The position numbers were made by a program, and so were the translations under genes. Source: Neoconidiobolus thromboides FSU 785 (taxonomy: Eukaryota > Entomophthoromycota > Entomophthoromycetes > Entomophthorales > Neoconidiobolaceae). From it: a DNA stretch of 64,000 nucleotides. The stretch's first letter is position 1. Each line of letters begins with the position of its first letter. The notes beneath the pieces were generated by a model. The model was not told where the DNA came from. It did no database searches and worked only from the letters and a program-made list of their open reading frames with translations. This document shows, in pieces, positions 21,518 through 33,064 of the stretch. Location: assembly GCA_025603075.1 (NCBI GenBank), contig MU626330.1:32050-96049 (forward strand), given 5' to 3'.

Positions 21518-22438
21518 TATATTAATTAAACAACTAATATTAATATTCATAGATTTCCAAAGGCTATTCAATTATTTTAAACGTTCATCAAATTATAATA
21601 GTTTGGATTAAACTTGAAGTTTAAATTGAAAGTTATCCTATTTTAATCTATTTATATCTTAATAAGAACTCAATTTTAAAATTTTAGTTTTAAAAAATTA
21701 TTATTTCTTTTACACACACTCCCTCTTACTTGAAGTTTTCTTATTTGAAATATTATTTTTTAGTATTAATATGATATAATAAACAACCCCTTATACATCT
21801 ATTTTTAAAAAATAATATACAAGCTTGATAAATAGTAGTATTACACTTTATCCAGTTAATTTTTTAAATTTTTATATAGGTTGCTATTAATGAATGTAAG
21901 TTAGTTTTTATAATCATGTTAATTATTTATAGTTTTAGATCAGCTTTGAAGATAAAGTATTTAAGACTGAATAATAAATATCCTAAATATGAAGAAGAAT
22001 CGAAGTTTTAATTTTATAAATAATAATTTATTATAATAATACATAGTAAAAAATAGAACTATGTATTATACAATAATGGTAATATAATATAGTAAATTAA
22101 TAATTAGTACTTTATAATAATTCAGGGAGGATAAGAGATAACCAATTAAAAGAAATCAAACTTTTATAAATCCTATAAAACAAAAGATGACGAAAGACAA
22201 TAATTATGGTAATAAAACTAGTATAAGCCATAAGGTTATAATAAAAATAGAATGATAAAGAAACAAACTAATAAGATATTAATTAATAAATATGCTTATA
22301 TCATCTTAATATTATAATTAAGTTGATCCTTAAAAAAGGGGGAATGTTAATGAGTAAGTAAAAAAGAAATAAATAACCCTTTAAATAATCAAAAACATTA
22401 TAAATAAACGATTAAAAGAAGAAGAAATAAATATCAAT
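21518..22438. other. Intergenic, TspO-like copy 3 to metacaspase
   Basis: Begins with the conserved 3' block (21551-21610) ending in AACGTTCATCAAATTATAAT. The remainder is AT-rich, with an A-rich purine-biased part at about 22120-22440 next to the metacaspase start. No gene is seen. Confidence 0.5.
21551..21610 (+). other. Conserved 3' block of TspO-like copy 3
   Basis: AGATTTCCAAAGGCTATTCA then TTTTAAACGTTCATCAAATT; closest to the block behind copy 2. Confidence 0.5.
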
Positions 22439-23150
22439 ATGTTTCAAAATCAATTAAGTCCTATTATCAATAATAATTTAAGTTTAATTAAAAGAAATCA
22501 ATCTGAAGATAACAATGACATTCGAGATATTCCATTTAATTTAATTAATGATCCTATTGTTTCTAATAATGATCCTATTGACCCTAATAATATTTCTATT
22601 TATAATAGAATGCCAATAAATTATTTTAATATGCCTATCAATAATTTCAATAATAATAATAGTAATAGTAAAAAAGCATTATTAATAGGTATCAATTATA
22701 TAGGAACAGATAATGAATTAAAAGGATGTATTAATGATGTAATGAACATCAAAAAGTTTTTAATTTATAAATTTAACTTTAATCCCAATAACATCTTAGT
22801 ATTAACTGATGATCAAGTATATAATCCTATGTGTATGCCAACTAGATATAATATATTAAATGCAATGCATTGGTTAGTAAAGGAAGCAAAAGCAGGTGAT
22901 TCATTGTTCTTTCATTATTCAGGCCATGGTTCACAACAACAAGATACTGAAGGTGATGAAGAAGATGGATATGATGAAACTATACTACCTTTAGATTTTG
23001 AATTGAATGGTGAAATTGTTGATGATCAAATGAATGCTATTATGGTAAGACATCTACCTTTTGGTGCCAAATTAACTTGTATCTTTGATTGTTGTCATTC
23101 GGGTACTGCTTTAGATTTACCTTATGTTTATTCTCATTTAGGTAAATGTA

Positions 23151-23181
<31 letters not shown>

Positions 23182-23692
23182 TTAGGTAATCTTAAAAAAT
23201 TTAATATTTGGAGAACTATTTATAAATCTTTACATCAAATGGGATATTATCATTTAACGGATATTCATTCGCCAGAAGCTAAATTAATTATTCATGATTC
23301 AATTGATAAATTACATACTACTATGGAAGCAGAAGTAAGATCCAAATTAACTCGTGGCTCTTTAGGTATTAACTTAAAATTAATATATATTAAATATTAT
23401 ATTTTTATATTATTATTTATTTATTATTTATTTTCTTTTATTAAAATTAGGTGAAGTGATTATGTTCTCTGGATGTAAAGATGATCAAACTTCAGCTGAT
23501 GCTCATGTTTTAGGTTATGGCTCAACTGGTGCTATGTCTCATGCATTAATTACTGCTTTAAATTATAATACCAATATGACCTATCTTCAATTATTACGTG
23601 CTATTCGTACTTTATTAAAAGATAAATATGAACAATTACCTCAATTATCTTGTAGTAAGCCAATGAATATTAACTCTACTTTTAGTTTATAA
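22439..23692 (+). CDS. MCA1: Type I metacaspase
   Basis: Three exons, 22439-23141, 23186-23365 and 23451-23692, joining to 374 codons. The p20 part starts at about residue 78 (KKALLIGINY). The catalytic dyad is His163 in HYSGHGSQ and Cys219 in FDCCHSGTA; the acidic stretch EGDEEDGYDE lies between. The p10 part begins with GEVIMFSGCKDDQTSAD and ends SCSKPMNINSTF. Metacaspases are Ca2+-dependent, Arg/Lys-specific cysteine proteases involved in proteostasis and stress responses. The N-terminal prodomain is rich in Asn and Ile rather than the usual Pro/Gln/Tyr. Both introns split a Gly codon in the same TTTAG|GT context. Confidence 0.95.
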
Positions 23693-24685
23693 TTGACTAA
23701 GTACAATTAATGACTATTCTATTTTATAAAGAGTATTATTTTGTTATTATCCCCCCTTTATATCTCTATTTCACATAATAAAATATGAAATTTTATTATA
23801 AATTAGAGTTTTATTTTAAATTTTATTTTATTTTATTTTATTTTATTTTATTTTATTCAAAGTCATTAGTGCTAAGTGTCTTGTTTACAACAGTAAAATA
23901 AATTTAATATAAAATCAACTGGTTTAATGAACATAGATCCATCATTAGTAGGATAGCTTCTAGAAGGGAAAGTATGTTGTCTAAAAAATTTCTCTCCTTA
24001 AAAGAGTTAGAAAGGTGCAATATGGGTCACTGAATTTTAGTCTTCCAGAAGATTCTTGATTGACTTGTGATAATAATGGAATACAAGTAAAAGATGAAGT
24101 TAGGTTTAGAGGGGAAATGTAAGAAAATAAAGCTCTTATAGGTGGCTTATAAATCTTTAAAAAGGATCAAAGCTCTATTAAGCTAGGTGGAAGAAAAGTT
24201 AAAGTAAGAATAATGGGGAACATAGGAATAAGATTGAGGGTAAAGGGGATAGGCTCAATTGATTAATGATAAATAGTTAGAGGAAGAATTTCATCGTTGA
24301 ATATGAAGTAAAACGGGGAAGAGGATCAGTATCAAACAGACTGAAGTGGCAGTAATTAATAAGAATAAGTGAAGATTTTGAAATAATTGATAGTAGCATG
24401 AAGGTTGAATGACTAAATCGCCAAAAAATTATAATAAGTTTATGGCTGATGCCTTGTCTTTGGTAGGTGAGAGTTGGGTTTATTTTAAAGATTAATTATT
24501 ATTAAAATACGGTTAACTTATTAATACATTTTCTTATTATATTATAAAGTTTATAAATTACTACATTTATTAGAATAAATTTAAAAATAATTTAAAATTT
24601 AAAATTTATTACTTAATATAATCCCACATAAATAAAACTATTCATTAAAAAGAATACTTTAATACTCACTCATTCATTTTAATAT
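23693..24685. other. Intergenic with an unexplained purine-rich island
   Basis: Convergent gap between the metacaspase and a 7TM gene. It contains a TTTTA microsatellite at 23818-23856. From about 23930 to 24480 the + strand is markedly richer in G and A than its surroundings. Short open stretches on the minus strand look protein-like but are interrupted by stops in all frames, so no gene is called; it may be a decayed element or a non-coding RNA. Confidence 0.5.
23818..23857. repeat. TTTTA microsatellite
   Basis: Tandem TTTTA units downstream of the metacaspase. Confidence 0.8.
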
Positions 24686-25636
24686 TTATAAATCACTCTT
24701 TCTTGATTCTACTACAATATCATTTAATTCAACCTCATTAAATTGAGTATAAATAATTTCATTTAATTCATTAGTTTGATGTGTTTCTAAAGTATCTACC
24801 ATAGTTGATTTTGTTTCATTAAAATTATTACTATCTTCTGTTAGTTTAGCTTTGGAATTTTTACCCATTCTATGGGATAATCTCTTATTACGTAATTTTT
24901 GATGTTTTCTTAATTGAAGCACTGTTAAAAGAGATGTAATAGCCCAAGAAATATTAAATAGTACAGCGGAATTCTGATTTAAGATTTGAGCAAACGCTAA
25001 GATACAGATAAAGATATCAACAAATAAGATAATGAGACTGTAAATAATTCCATCTTTCAAAATCATTTTATAAAAAGGTAATTGATTAAATTTATACTGT
25101 TTGTAAATTATTATTAGAAAGATGGAAGTCAAATATATATTTAAAATCATTTGAATTGTTAATGCCATTCCAGCATATAACATATCCATATTAGCAGAAC
25201 AATTTAATAATGGAGTAATAGTTATGGAAGTGAATACCATATTTAAACAAAACAATACTAATTTAATAGCCATTAAAACTAAAGCTAAAGGATAAATGTA
25301 TTTAGGTAGAGAAGAGAGGACAAGTTTAGCTTTAATTAGAAGTATCAATTCAATAGAAAGTGTAGATAATAAATTTCCAACGGCAGCAAATTGAATACGA
25401 AATAAACAGTAATTATCAAATGAAAAAAAAAAAATAATTATTAATAAATTGACTATTAAACCTATCAAACTTTGTATTAAATTTAATTGAAAAATTTGAT
25501 TTTGATTTTTTAATATTAATTTGATAGAATGAATTGTATTTAATAAAAAAATCGTAAAGCTCATTGAATTGATTGTCATGGCTAAATTCGATTCAAATAT
25601 ATAATGAACTGGACTTATTATTATATTATTATCCAT
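24686..25636 (-). CDS. Orphan seven-TM membrane protein
   Basis: Single exon, 316 residues. Seven hydrophobic segments can be counted: about residues 18-36, 50-73, 82-106, 113-138, 150-178, 194-222 and 224-240. The C-terminal tail of about 75 residues is hydrophilic, with a basic start (RKHQKLRNKRLSHRMGK) and an acidic, Ser/Thr-rich end. This layout fits a GPCR-like receptor with an outside N-terminus, but no family motif is recognised, so the function is unknown. Convergent with the metacaspase gene. Confidence 0.7.
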   Translation of the reverse strand: MDNNIIISPVHYIFESNLAMTINSMSFTIFLLNTIHSIKLILKNQNQIFQLNLIQSLIGLIVNLLIIIFFFSFDNYCLFRIQFAAVGNLLSTLSIELILLIKAKLVLSSLPKYIYPLALVLMAIKLVLFCLNMVFTSITITPLLNCSANMDMLYAGMALTIQMILNIYLTSIFLIIIYKQYKFNQLPFYKMILKDGIIYSLIILFVDIFICILAFAQILNQNSAVLFNISWAITSLLTVLQLRKHQKLRNKRLSHRMGKNSKAKLTEDSNNFNETKSTMVDTLETHQTNELNEIIYTQFNEVELNDIVVESRKSDL

Positions 25637-26690
25637 TTTATATTATTTCAATTGATTTTTTATAACAATAATTTACAATTATAAAAATATACTAAATTTT
25701 GATATTTTTTCTCTTTTATATATAATTGATTTTATAAGTACTTTTACATTTATCCCTAATATTATACTTTAGTTCATTTCTGGCTTAACCCCAACTTTGT
25801 TTTATAAGTAAACTAAATTTAAGGAGAGGACGAATTACTATAATTACTCACTACTGTATCATTTAATACTTGATTAACTTCTTTTAGCTATTAAAGTTAT
25901 GTTAGTTATCATTAGTCTCTATATTATATAATTCGATCTATTTGATTATATTAAAATTAATATTTTTAATATAGAATATCACCTTTTTCAAATTTCATAC
26001 TCTAAATTATTATGTTATTTTTTATTTTGATTTATTTATTTATTTATTTATTTATTCATTACAAACAATACAACTCTCTAAACCTCCATCATTATAATAC
26101 ACATTCATTCGTTTATTTATTTATTTATTCACTATTATATTTAAAATGTCCTAACATTTTCTATTTCAATTAATTTCAGCTTATTACCCCCTTCATTAAA
26201 ATAATGGTTCATCAATTTAAAATGTCTCCTTAAACTAAAAATAAAATAAAAATATGAGAAATAAAAAATTAGTTTTATTAATATTTTGTTTTCTTTTTTT
26301 ATTACGAAAAGTAATTAATTGAAGTATTATAATAAAATTTAAAACCAAATATATTTTTTATTAATTGTTAACTTCTACAGTTTTATTATTATTTAAAACT
26401 CACTTAATTAAATGGTCTAGATGAAGTATTAAAAATAAAGCCTCAATATATATATATATTAGATCTTTTTTGCTCCAATCGGAGTTCTATTGCTTATTAT
26501 TTGATATTGAATGAGTATAAAAATAAAAAATAAAAAAACAAGGAAATAAAATTCCTATCTGAGTTAGGTTAAAATTTGGAAGAATTAGTTACTTTTTTTT
26601 CATTTCATTCTTTTGTTTATTCATTAAATATCATAAATATTAAAAGTAAGCTCCATTTAAATGCTGCAGTAATTAAAAGTATAAAATATA

Positions 26691-26792
26691 TAGGGGTATA
26701 TTTTTGTATCCAAGAGTTTTACTAACAATTTTTCCACTTAAATAGCGCTTGAAACATGGAAAAAATAATGAAGCCAAAAAAACACCCTCATA
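26691..26792 (+). mobile_element. MITE-like element, copy 5
   Basis: Forward copy: TAGGGGTATATTTTTGTATC, internal TTTTACTAACAATTTTTCCA, right end AACACCCTCATA. Confidence 0.82.
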
Positions 26793-27564
26793 TCATTATT
26801 TACTATATGATATATCTTTGAATTAGTGTCAAAATTTATATAATAACTGATATATTAATATACTAATATTGAAAAAAAGGGAATATTACTTGAATCATTT
26901 AAAAAACCTAGCGAAATAACAAAAAGAATCAATTTATAAATATATAAAAATACTAAATATTTATCTAATAAAGAGAAATCATAATCAAAATTCTATGAGG
27001 AAAAGAAATTAAAGATTATTTTTTTATTAATTTATACTCAATAAAGTCAAAAGTTTAATTAAAGATATTTGTTACTTAAAAGTAAAAAGTTATTAAATAC
27101 AATTATCAAATTTCAATATGGATACTTAGTCATTACTAGAGTATACTTCTTCTAGATCTCCTAACTTATCATCACAACCTTCATCCTGTAAATTCACCAA
27201 CCCAATAGCATCTAAATAAAGCAATTTAACTGATTTCTTTTGAAAAGTTTTAACTTAGAATCTCCAATTTTAAATTTAGTCATAAATTTTGTATAATAAT
27301 AAATAAATAAAACTATATTTTTTGTTCATTTTTATATTTAACATACTCAGGATTTACTTTTCCAATGATTTTTAAGTTTTCTTTTGATAGCTTTAATATC
27401 AATATTTTCAACCAAATTATAAACTAAAACATTAATAAAATAATATTATTAAGAAACTAATTGTTTGATTGTAATAAATATATATTTGATTTTGAAATTA
27501 TTAAGGAATAGAATAGTTATCTTAAAGAAATTGAAGATATTAAAATTATTTATTTTTAATAAAA

Positions 27565-27668
27565 TATGGGGATGTTTTTTTGACTTCATTACTTTTTCCA
27601 TTCTTTAAGCACTATTTGAGCGGAAATTTTGTTAGTAAAATTCTTAAACATAAAAACACATCCCCATA
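27565..27668 (-). mobile_element. MITE-like element, copy 6 (best preserved ends)
   Basis: TATGGGGATGTTTTTTTGAC at the left and ACACATCCCCATA at the right, so the outer 10 bases are a perfect inverted repeat. Internal TTTAAGCACTATTTGAGCGG is also intact. Confidence 0.88.
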
Positions 27669-28813
27669 CATAGTTACTATTAAGTTGTTTAATTTATGAG
27701 TTACTATAAAGAAGATAATTACTTACTTTTTTAATAATAAAATAGGGGCACTACTAAACTATCAAGCTTCAAAATACATTTAATCTTTTATCTTAGTAAT
27801 GACACTAATTAAAGTGATAAATATAAAAAAATAGGACTTTTTTGTCATATCCCTGTTTTTCCTTTTAAATATTTATTTCTTCATAGAGCATTTCAAAAGA
27901 ACTTATCAAATAATTAAATGATTTTAATACAAAAAAAAATCTTCAGTTTTATTTTAAATTTTAAATTATTTAAACTAAGAAATGGAAATGAAAAAGAAGA
28001 CTAACTATAACAAACTATTTAAATAAAAACTAGTAGCATACAAATAACAGATAAATTACTAATATGCTGTATTACTAATTTAACTATTCTTTCATTATTA
28101 AAATTTACTTTTACCGTAAAATTAACCTAAATTAACTAAGAATCCAGGATTAATTAACCATCACCAATTAAAATACGTCATCTTTAAAGTTAATTGAAGC
28201 TGTCAAATAAAACCAAGCTTTTCAGGGATAAAAATAATTTAGTGAAAGTATCAAAACTTTAATAATAAGTTATTATTTCAATTAATTATTAATTCATTTA
28301 TTTATTCTACTTATTTACTATGCAATTCCAATTCAGTTTTAGAATTCAGATAGAATTACTAATATGTCATTAATAATAGAATATATATAAAATAACTGAA
28401 AACAACAATATAAAAAGTATATTATGATAAATTAAAGTTTATGTATAATTTTTACAAAAAGCAATGATAAAACTTAGCATTTGATTGAGTTGTTTTATTT
28501 AATTGGTTTGTATAAATTTCATAATATCATTATTTTAATAAAGCTTGTTTTATAATTTAACCCTTTAAATTTATGTTTTTGAAAAATAGTTATAATACGC
28601 CTCATTACAAAGAAAAAAAGGATAATTATTCTTGAGAGTTTCAAAACCATCATCATCATTAAATTTGTTTGATGATATAATCAATTGAAAATGCATTATA
28701 GCAAAACTTCAAAAAAAATAGTATATAAATACAATGATTTACTTTAACTAAAGTTTAAAAAATTCAACATTTTATTTTTATAAGAAAAATATACAACAAT
28801 AACATATTCAACT

Positions 28814-31111
28814 ATGAGTCCATCCAAAATTAAAGACGTATCTATTAATAGTAATAAAGATGTATCTATTATTGATATTAAAGATGAATCCTTCAAGAAC
28901 TTTGATCTTGAACCTTTAATATTAGATAATATTAATAAACCATTTAATCAAAAGAGTATACCAACTTTAGTATTATATGATGATAAAGGTTTACAATTAT
29001 TTGATAAAATTACCTATTTAGATGAATATTACCTTACTGAAGCAGAGATTGATATATTAAAGCGTAAATCGGATGATATCATCAATCTAATTCCTGATGA
29101 TTCTTATGTTATTGAATTAGGTTCTGGTTCTTTAAGAAAAACTAAGGTAATCTTAGATGCTATTGAAAAGAATAGAAAAGGAGTCAATTATTATGCTTTA
29201 GATGTCATGGAAAAGGAATTAGTAAAATCTTTACAAAATTTAAAAGATTATAGTAATTTAAAATGTCATGGCTTATGTGGTACTTATGACGATGGTATGA
29301 AATTTATTCAACAATTGCCAAAAGAAAAGAGAAAGACAATATTATGGTTAGGCTCTTCTATTGGTAATTATAATCGTATTGAAGCAGAAGAATTTGTTAA
29401 AAAAATTCATCAATGTTTAAATCCAGGTGATTTATTTATTATTGGTATTGATTTACGTAAAGATAGTAAAAGAATATCATTAGCTTATAATGATCCAAAG
29501 GGAGTATCAAGAGATTTTATATTGAACGGTTTAAATAACTGTAATAATATATTAGGTTTAGAATTTTTTAATTTAAATAATTTTGAATTTAAAAGTGTAG
29601 TTAATGAAGAGAAAGGGTTTCATAATTCTAGATTTATATCAACTTGTAATCAAACATTAAATCATCCTAAGAAACAATTAAGCATTGAAATTAAAAAAGA
29701 TGAAGAAATCGATATTGAATATAGTATTAAATATTCACTTAATGAAATTGATGGTTTAATAGAAAATACAAAGTTTTTAAAACAATCACAATGGTTTGAT
29801 ACAACTAATAGCTATTCTTTAAATGTTATTTATAAACCTCCCTTTAATTTTAGTAAAATAATCAATTATTCAATTATACCTAGTATAGTTGAATGGGAAG
29901 AAATCTTTCAAGCTTGGGAATATATTGTATTTGATTCAATTAAAGAAGAGGATTTATTAAAACAACCTATTTCTTTACGTCATCCTATATTATTTTATTT
30001 AGGTCATATCCCTGCCTTTTTAGATATTCAATTATCTAAACATTTAAAATGGAATTTAATTGAACCAAAAGAATATACTACTCATTTTGAAAGAGGTATT
30101 GATCCTGATGTAGATGAACCATCTAAATGTCATTCTCATTCTGAATTACCAAAAGAATGGCCAACTAGAAATCAAGTAATTGAATACCATGATAAAGTAA
30201 AACAACGATTATTTAATATATTAAATAACAAAGAAATGATGGAAGATAAAAGGTTATTAAGAGTCTTATCTTATGTATTTGAACATCAAGTAATGCATTT
30301 AGAAACTTTATTATATATGTTAATACGTTGTGATACTATTCAATATAAAAATATTTATAAAACAACCTTTAATAATAAAATTGAAAAAATTAATGAAGCT
30401 CAATTACTTCCAATTAATGAAGGACAAGTTATGATTGGTAGAAATGATATTGAATCTGAAGATTTTAATAAAAACAATAAATCTTTAGATTATTTTGGTT
30501 GGGATAATGAATCACCTCAAAGAGAAGTTAAAGTTAAAGAATTTCAAATTCAATCTAGACCAGTTACTAATGGAGAATTTTTACAATTTTTAAAAGAAAC
30601 AGTTAATAAAAATCATCCAGCTCAATGGTCTCCAATTAATGATAATAATAATGAATTTGAATTTAAAGTAAGAACTTTATTAGGTTATGTAAGTATGGAA
30701 GAAGCTGAAAATTGGCCAGTATCTGTAAGTTATGAACAAGCTAAACAATATTCTGCATGGAAAAATATGCGATTACCAACAGAAGAAGAATTATTATTAT
30801 TTTATAAGCAATATAACAATAACAATGATAGTAATATAGGATTTAAAAATTTTCATCCAAAACCAGTAAATGAAATACAAACTTATGGAGATGGTTGGGA
30901 ATGGACTAATACGTTATTTAGTAACTATGAGGGTTTTATTAAATCAGAATTATATCCCAATTATTCAATTGATTTCTTTGATAATAAACATTATATATTA
31001 TTAGGTGGTTCATATATTACTCATCCAAGATTAATTCATCGTCAAACATTTCGTAATTGGTATCATAAATCATATCCTTATATGTTTTCTATTTTTCGTT
31101 GTGCTATTTAA
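28814..31111 (+). CDS. egt1: Ergothioneine biosynthesis protein Egt1 (methyltransferase-DinB-sulfoxide synthase fusion)
   Basis: Single exon, 765 residues, close to S. pombe Egt1. The N-terminal EgtD-like domain (about 35-330) makes hercynine from histidine with three SAM-dependent methylations; the SAM motif ELGSGS is at 101-106 and LWLGSSIGNY follows. The middle DinB-like domain has the iron-binding HX3HXE motif in FEHQVMHLE. The C-terminal formylglycine-enzyme-like domain (from about 530) has FGWDNESPQREV, PVTNGEFLQF and the end GGSYITHP...FRNWY...FRCAI, typical of EgtB, which joins cysteine to hercynine with O2. The C-S lyase Egt2 is not in the window. Ergothioneine is a cytosolic antioxidant thiol. 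Confidence 0.96.
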   Translation: MSPSKIKDVSINSNKDVSIIDIKDESFKNFDLEPLILDNINKPFNQKSIPTLVLYDDKGLQLFDKITYLDEYYLTEAEIDILKRKSDDIINLIPDDSYVIELGSGSLRKTKVILDAIEKNRKGVNYYALDVMEKELVKSLQNLKDYSNLKCHGLCGTYDDGMKFIQQLPKEKRKTILWLGSSIGNYNRIEAEEFVKKIHQCLNPGDLFIIGIDLRKDSKRISLAYNDPKGVSRDFILNGLNNCNNILGLEFFNLNNFEFKSVVNEEKGFHNSRFISTCNQTLNHPKKQLSIEIKKDEEIDIEYSIKYSLNEIDGLIENTKFLKQSQWFDTTNSYSLNVIYKPPFNFSKIINYSIIPSIVEWEEIFQAWEYIVFDSIKEEDLLKQPISLRHPILFYLGHIPAFLDIQLSKHLKWNLIEPKEYTTHFERGIDPDVDEPSKCHSHSELPKEWPTRNQVIEYHDKVKQRLFNILNNKEMMEDKRLLRVLSYVFEHQVMHLETLLYMLIRCDTIQYKNIYKTTFNNKIEKINEAQLLPINEGQVMIGRNDIESEDFNKNNKSLDYFGWDNESPQREVKVKEFQIQSRPVTNGEFLQFLKETVNKNHPAQWSPINDNNNEFEFKVRTLLGYVSMEEAENWPVSVSYEQAKQYSAWKNMRLPTEEELLLFYKQYNNNNDSNIGFKNFHPKPVNEIQTYGDGWEWTNTLFSNYEGFIKSELYPNYSIDFFDNKHYILLGGSYITHPRLIHRQTFRNWYHKSYPYMFSIFRCAI

Positions 31112-31276
31112 TTAATAGTAAGTAATTAATAAGATTGATTTATTATTATTATTATTATTATATAAATAGTATATAATATATAGTATATAGTATATAAAAA
31201 ATAAAAATAAAAATAAGAATAAAAATAGCAAAAACAAAATTAGTTTTGTATTCTTTTTTATTTTTTATTTTTTACT

Positions 31277-32173
31277 TTAATTTAATTCAATATTAAATTG
31301 AATAGCTAATTCATTCATTGTTGAATATAAATTATATAAAGATGCTTTGGGCTTTGGATGATTGGTAAATTCATTTAACTAAAATAAATATTAATATTAA
31401 ATAAATAACATATATAATATATAATATATAATATAATAAATAAGCTTACAATTTGCCCAAATAATTGAACATCTAATAATAATTGGAATTGAATCTTTGA
31501 ATGATCTAAATCTAATTGTATACTCATTGAATTTTCATTTTTATTGTTATTATTTAATTGATCTTTCTTTAATTTGTTTAATGAATCTTGTGTTTTTTTA
31601 ATATTGTTTAATATTTCTAATATATTCTTATTATATCTAAAAAATAAAAATAAAAATAAAAATAAAAATAAAAATAAAAATAAAAATAAAAATAAATAAA
31701 ATTAAAACTTACTCAACACATAATAAATAGAATAATTCATTAATCCAAATTTGTATTTGTTTCTTATTATTAATATATTCAGCTAATATCTTATCAATAA
31801 TTTGTTTCATTTCAATAATATATTCACTAGCCTGTTTGGGTTTCTAAAATTAAATTGAAATATAATTAATATTTTTTCTTTTAAAATATAATAAAATTAA
31901 AGACTCACTTCTTTATTAGTATGTCTATAAAACTTAGGTACATTCATTACACATTCCAATTTGAATTTGCATAAAATAAATATCAATTCAATAATAAATT
32001 GATTATATTGATTTAATATTGGATTAAATAAATTATTAATATCTATTAAAAATTCCACTTTTAAATTCATTTGTTTTAATATATTAAGCCAATCCGTTGT
32101 TAAATATGATTGTATTTGTAATATATCAAAATATAAATAAATATTACGTTGAATAATAAGATTCATTGTAGTT

Positions 32174-32216
<43 letters not shown>

Positions 32217-32989
32217 TTATTTCTTCTCTTTGATTATTAATTAATTTTGAAATAATATTATAAAAACATAATATTAATTTTAAATTATATTCATAATTAG
32301 ATTTACAAAATAATATTAGAAATTCATAATACCATACTTTATGAATTGTTGATAAAATATTTTGACTAAATTCATAATTTAATAAATATTTTGATAATTC
32401 TATACAGAGTAAATGTTAATAATTAATATGAAATTGTATTATTAAAATCTTACCTTTATATTCTTTAAACTCATTATTCTTATTATCCTCACTGTTTAAT
32501 TCCCAGTTTAATAAATTGGTTAATGATTTTAAATTTAAATTATTATTTAATAACTTGATTTTTAATAAATAATATTTTTTAATTTTCCATTTCAATTTAT
32601 AATCTTGATATTCTTTACTTTCTCTAAATTCAATAATTAAATCTATTTCCTTTAATAAAATTTCAATTTCTTTTAAAAATTCTAAGTTCGCTTTAAAATT
32701 CTAGAAATCAAAATAGAAAATAATATAATGTTAGTATATTGTTTTATATAATTATAATAATTAATTAATATTCTATAATTTACCTCATAAAATAAATTAA
32801 AATTTGAATTAAATAAATTAACTTGATCATCTAATTGTTCCATGAATTGTAAAAAATTAGGAAAGATAACCTTTTTAATTAAATTAATATTTAATAACTT
32901 AAATCGTTGATTTAATAATTGAATAATTGGTAAACATCGTCCATTTAAAAACAATATTATATTCTCAAATATTGGCTTTAATTGGATCC

Positions 32990-33064
<75 letters not shown>

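Larger units (their letters stand above)
25637..28813. other. Long gene-poor region before EGT1
   Basis: 3.2 kb, strongly AT-rich, with ATTT microsatellites at 26034-26056 and 26113-26130 and an AT run at 26449-26460. It carries MITE copies 5 and 6. Around 27120-27430 the minus strand has two short open stretches with protein-like composition (one ending ...GDLEEVYSSND), possibly debris of a lost gene. The last several hundred bases should include the EGT1 promoter. Confidence 0.5.
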
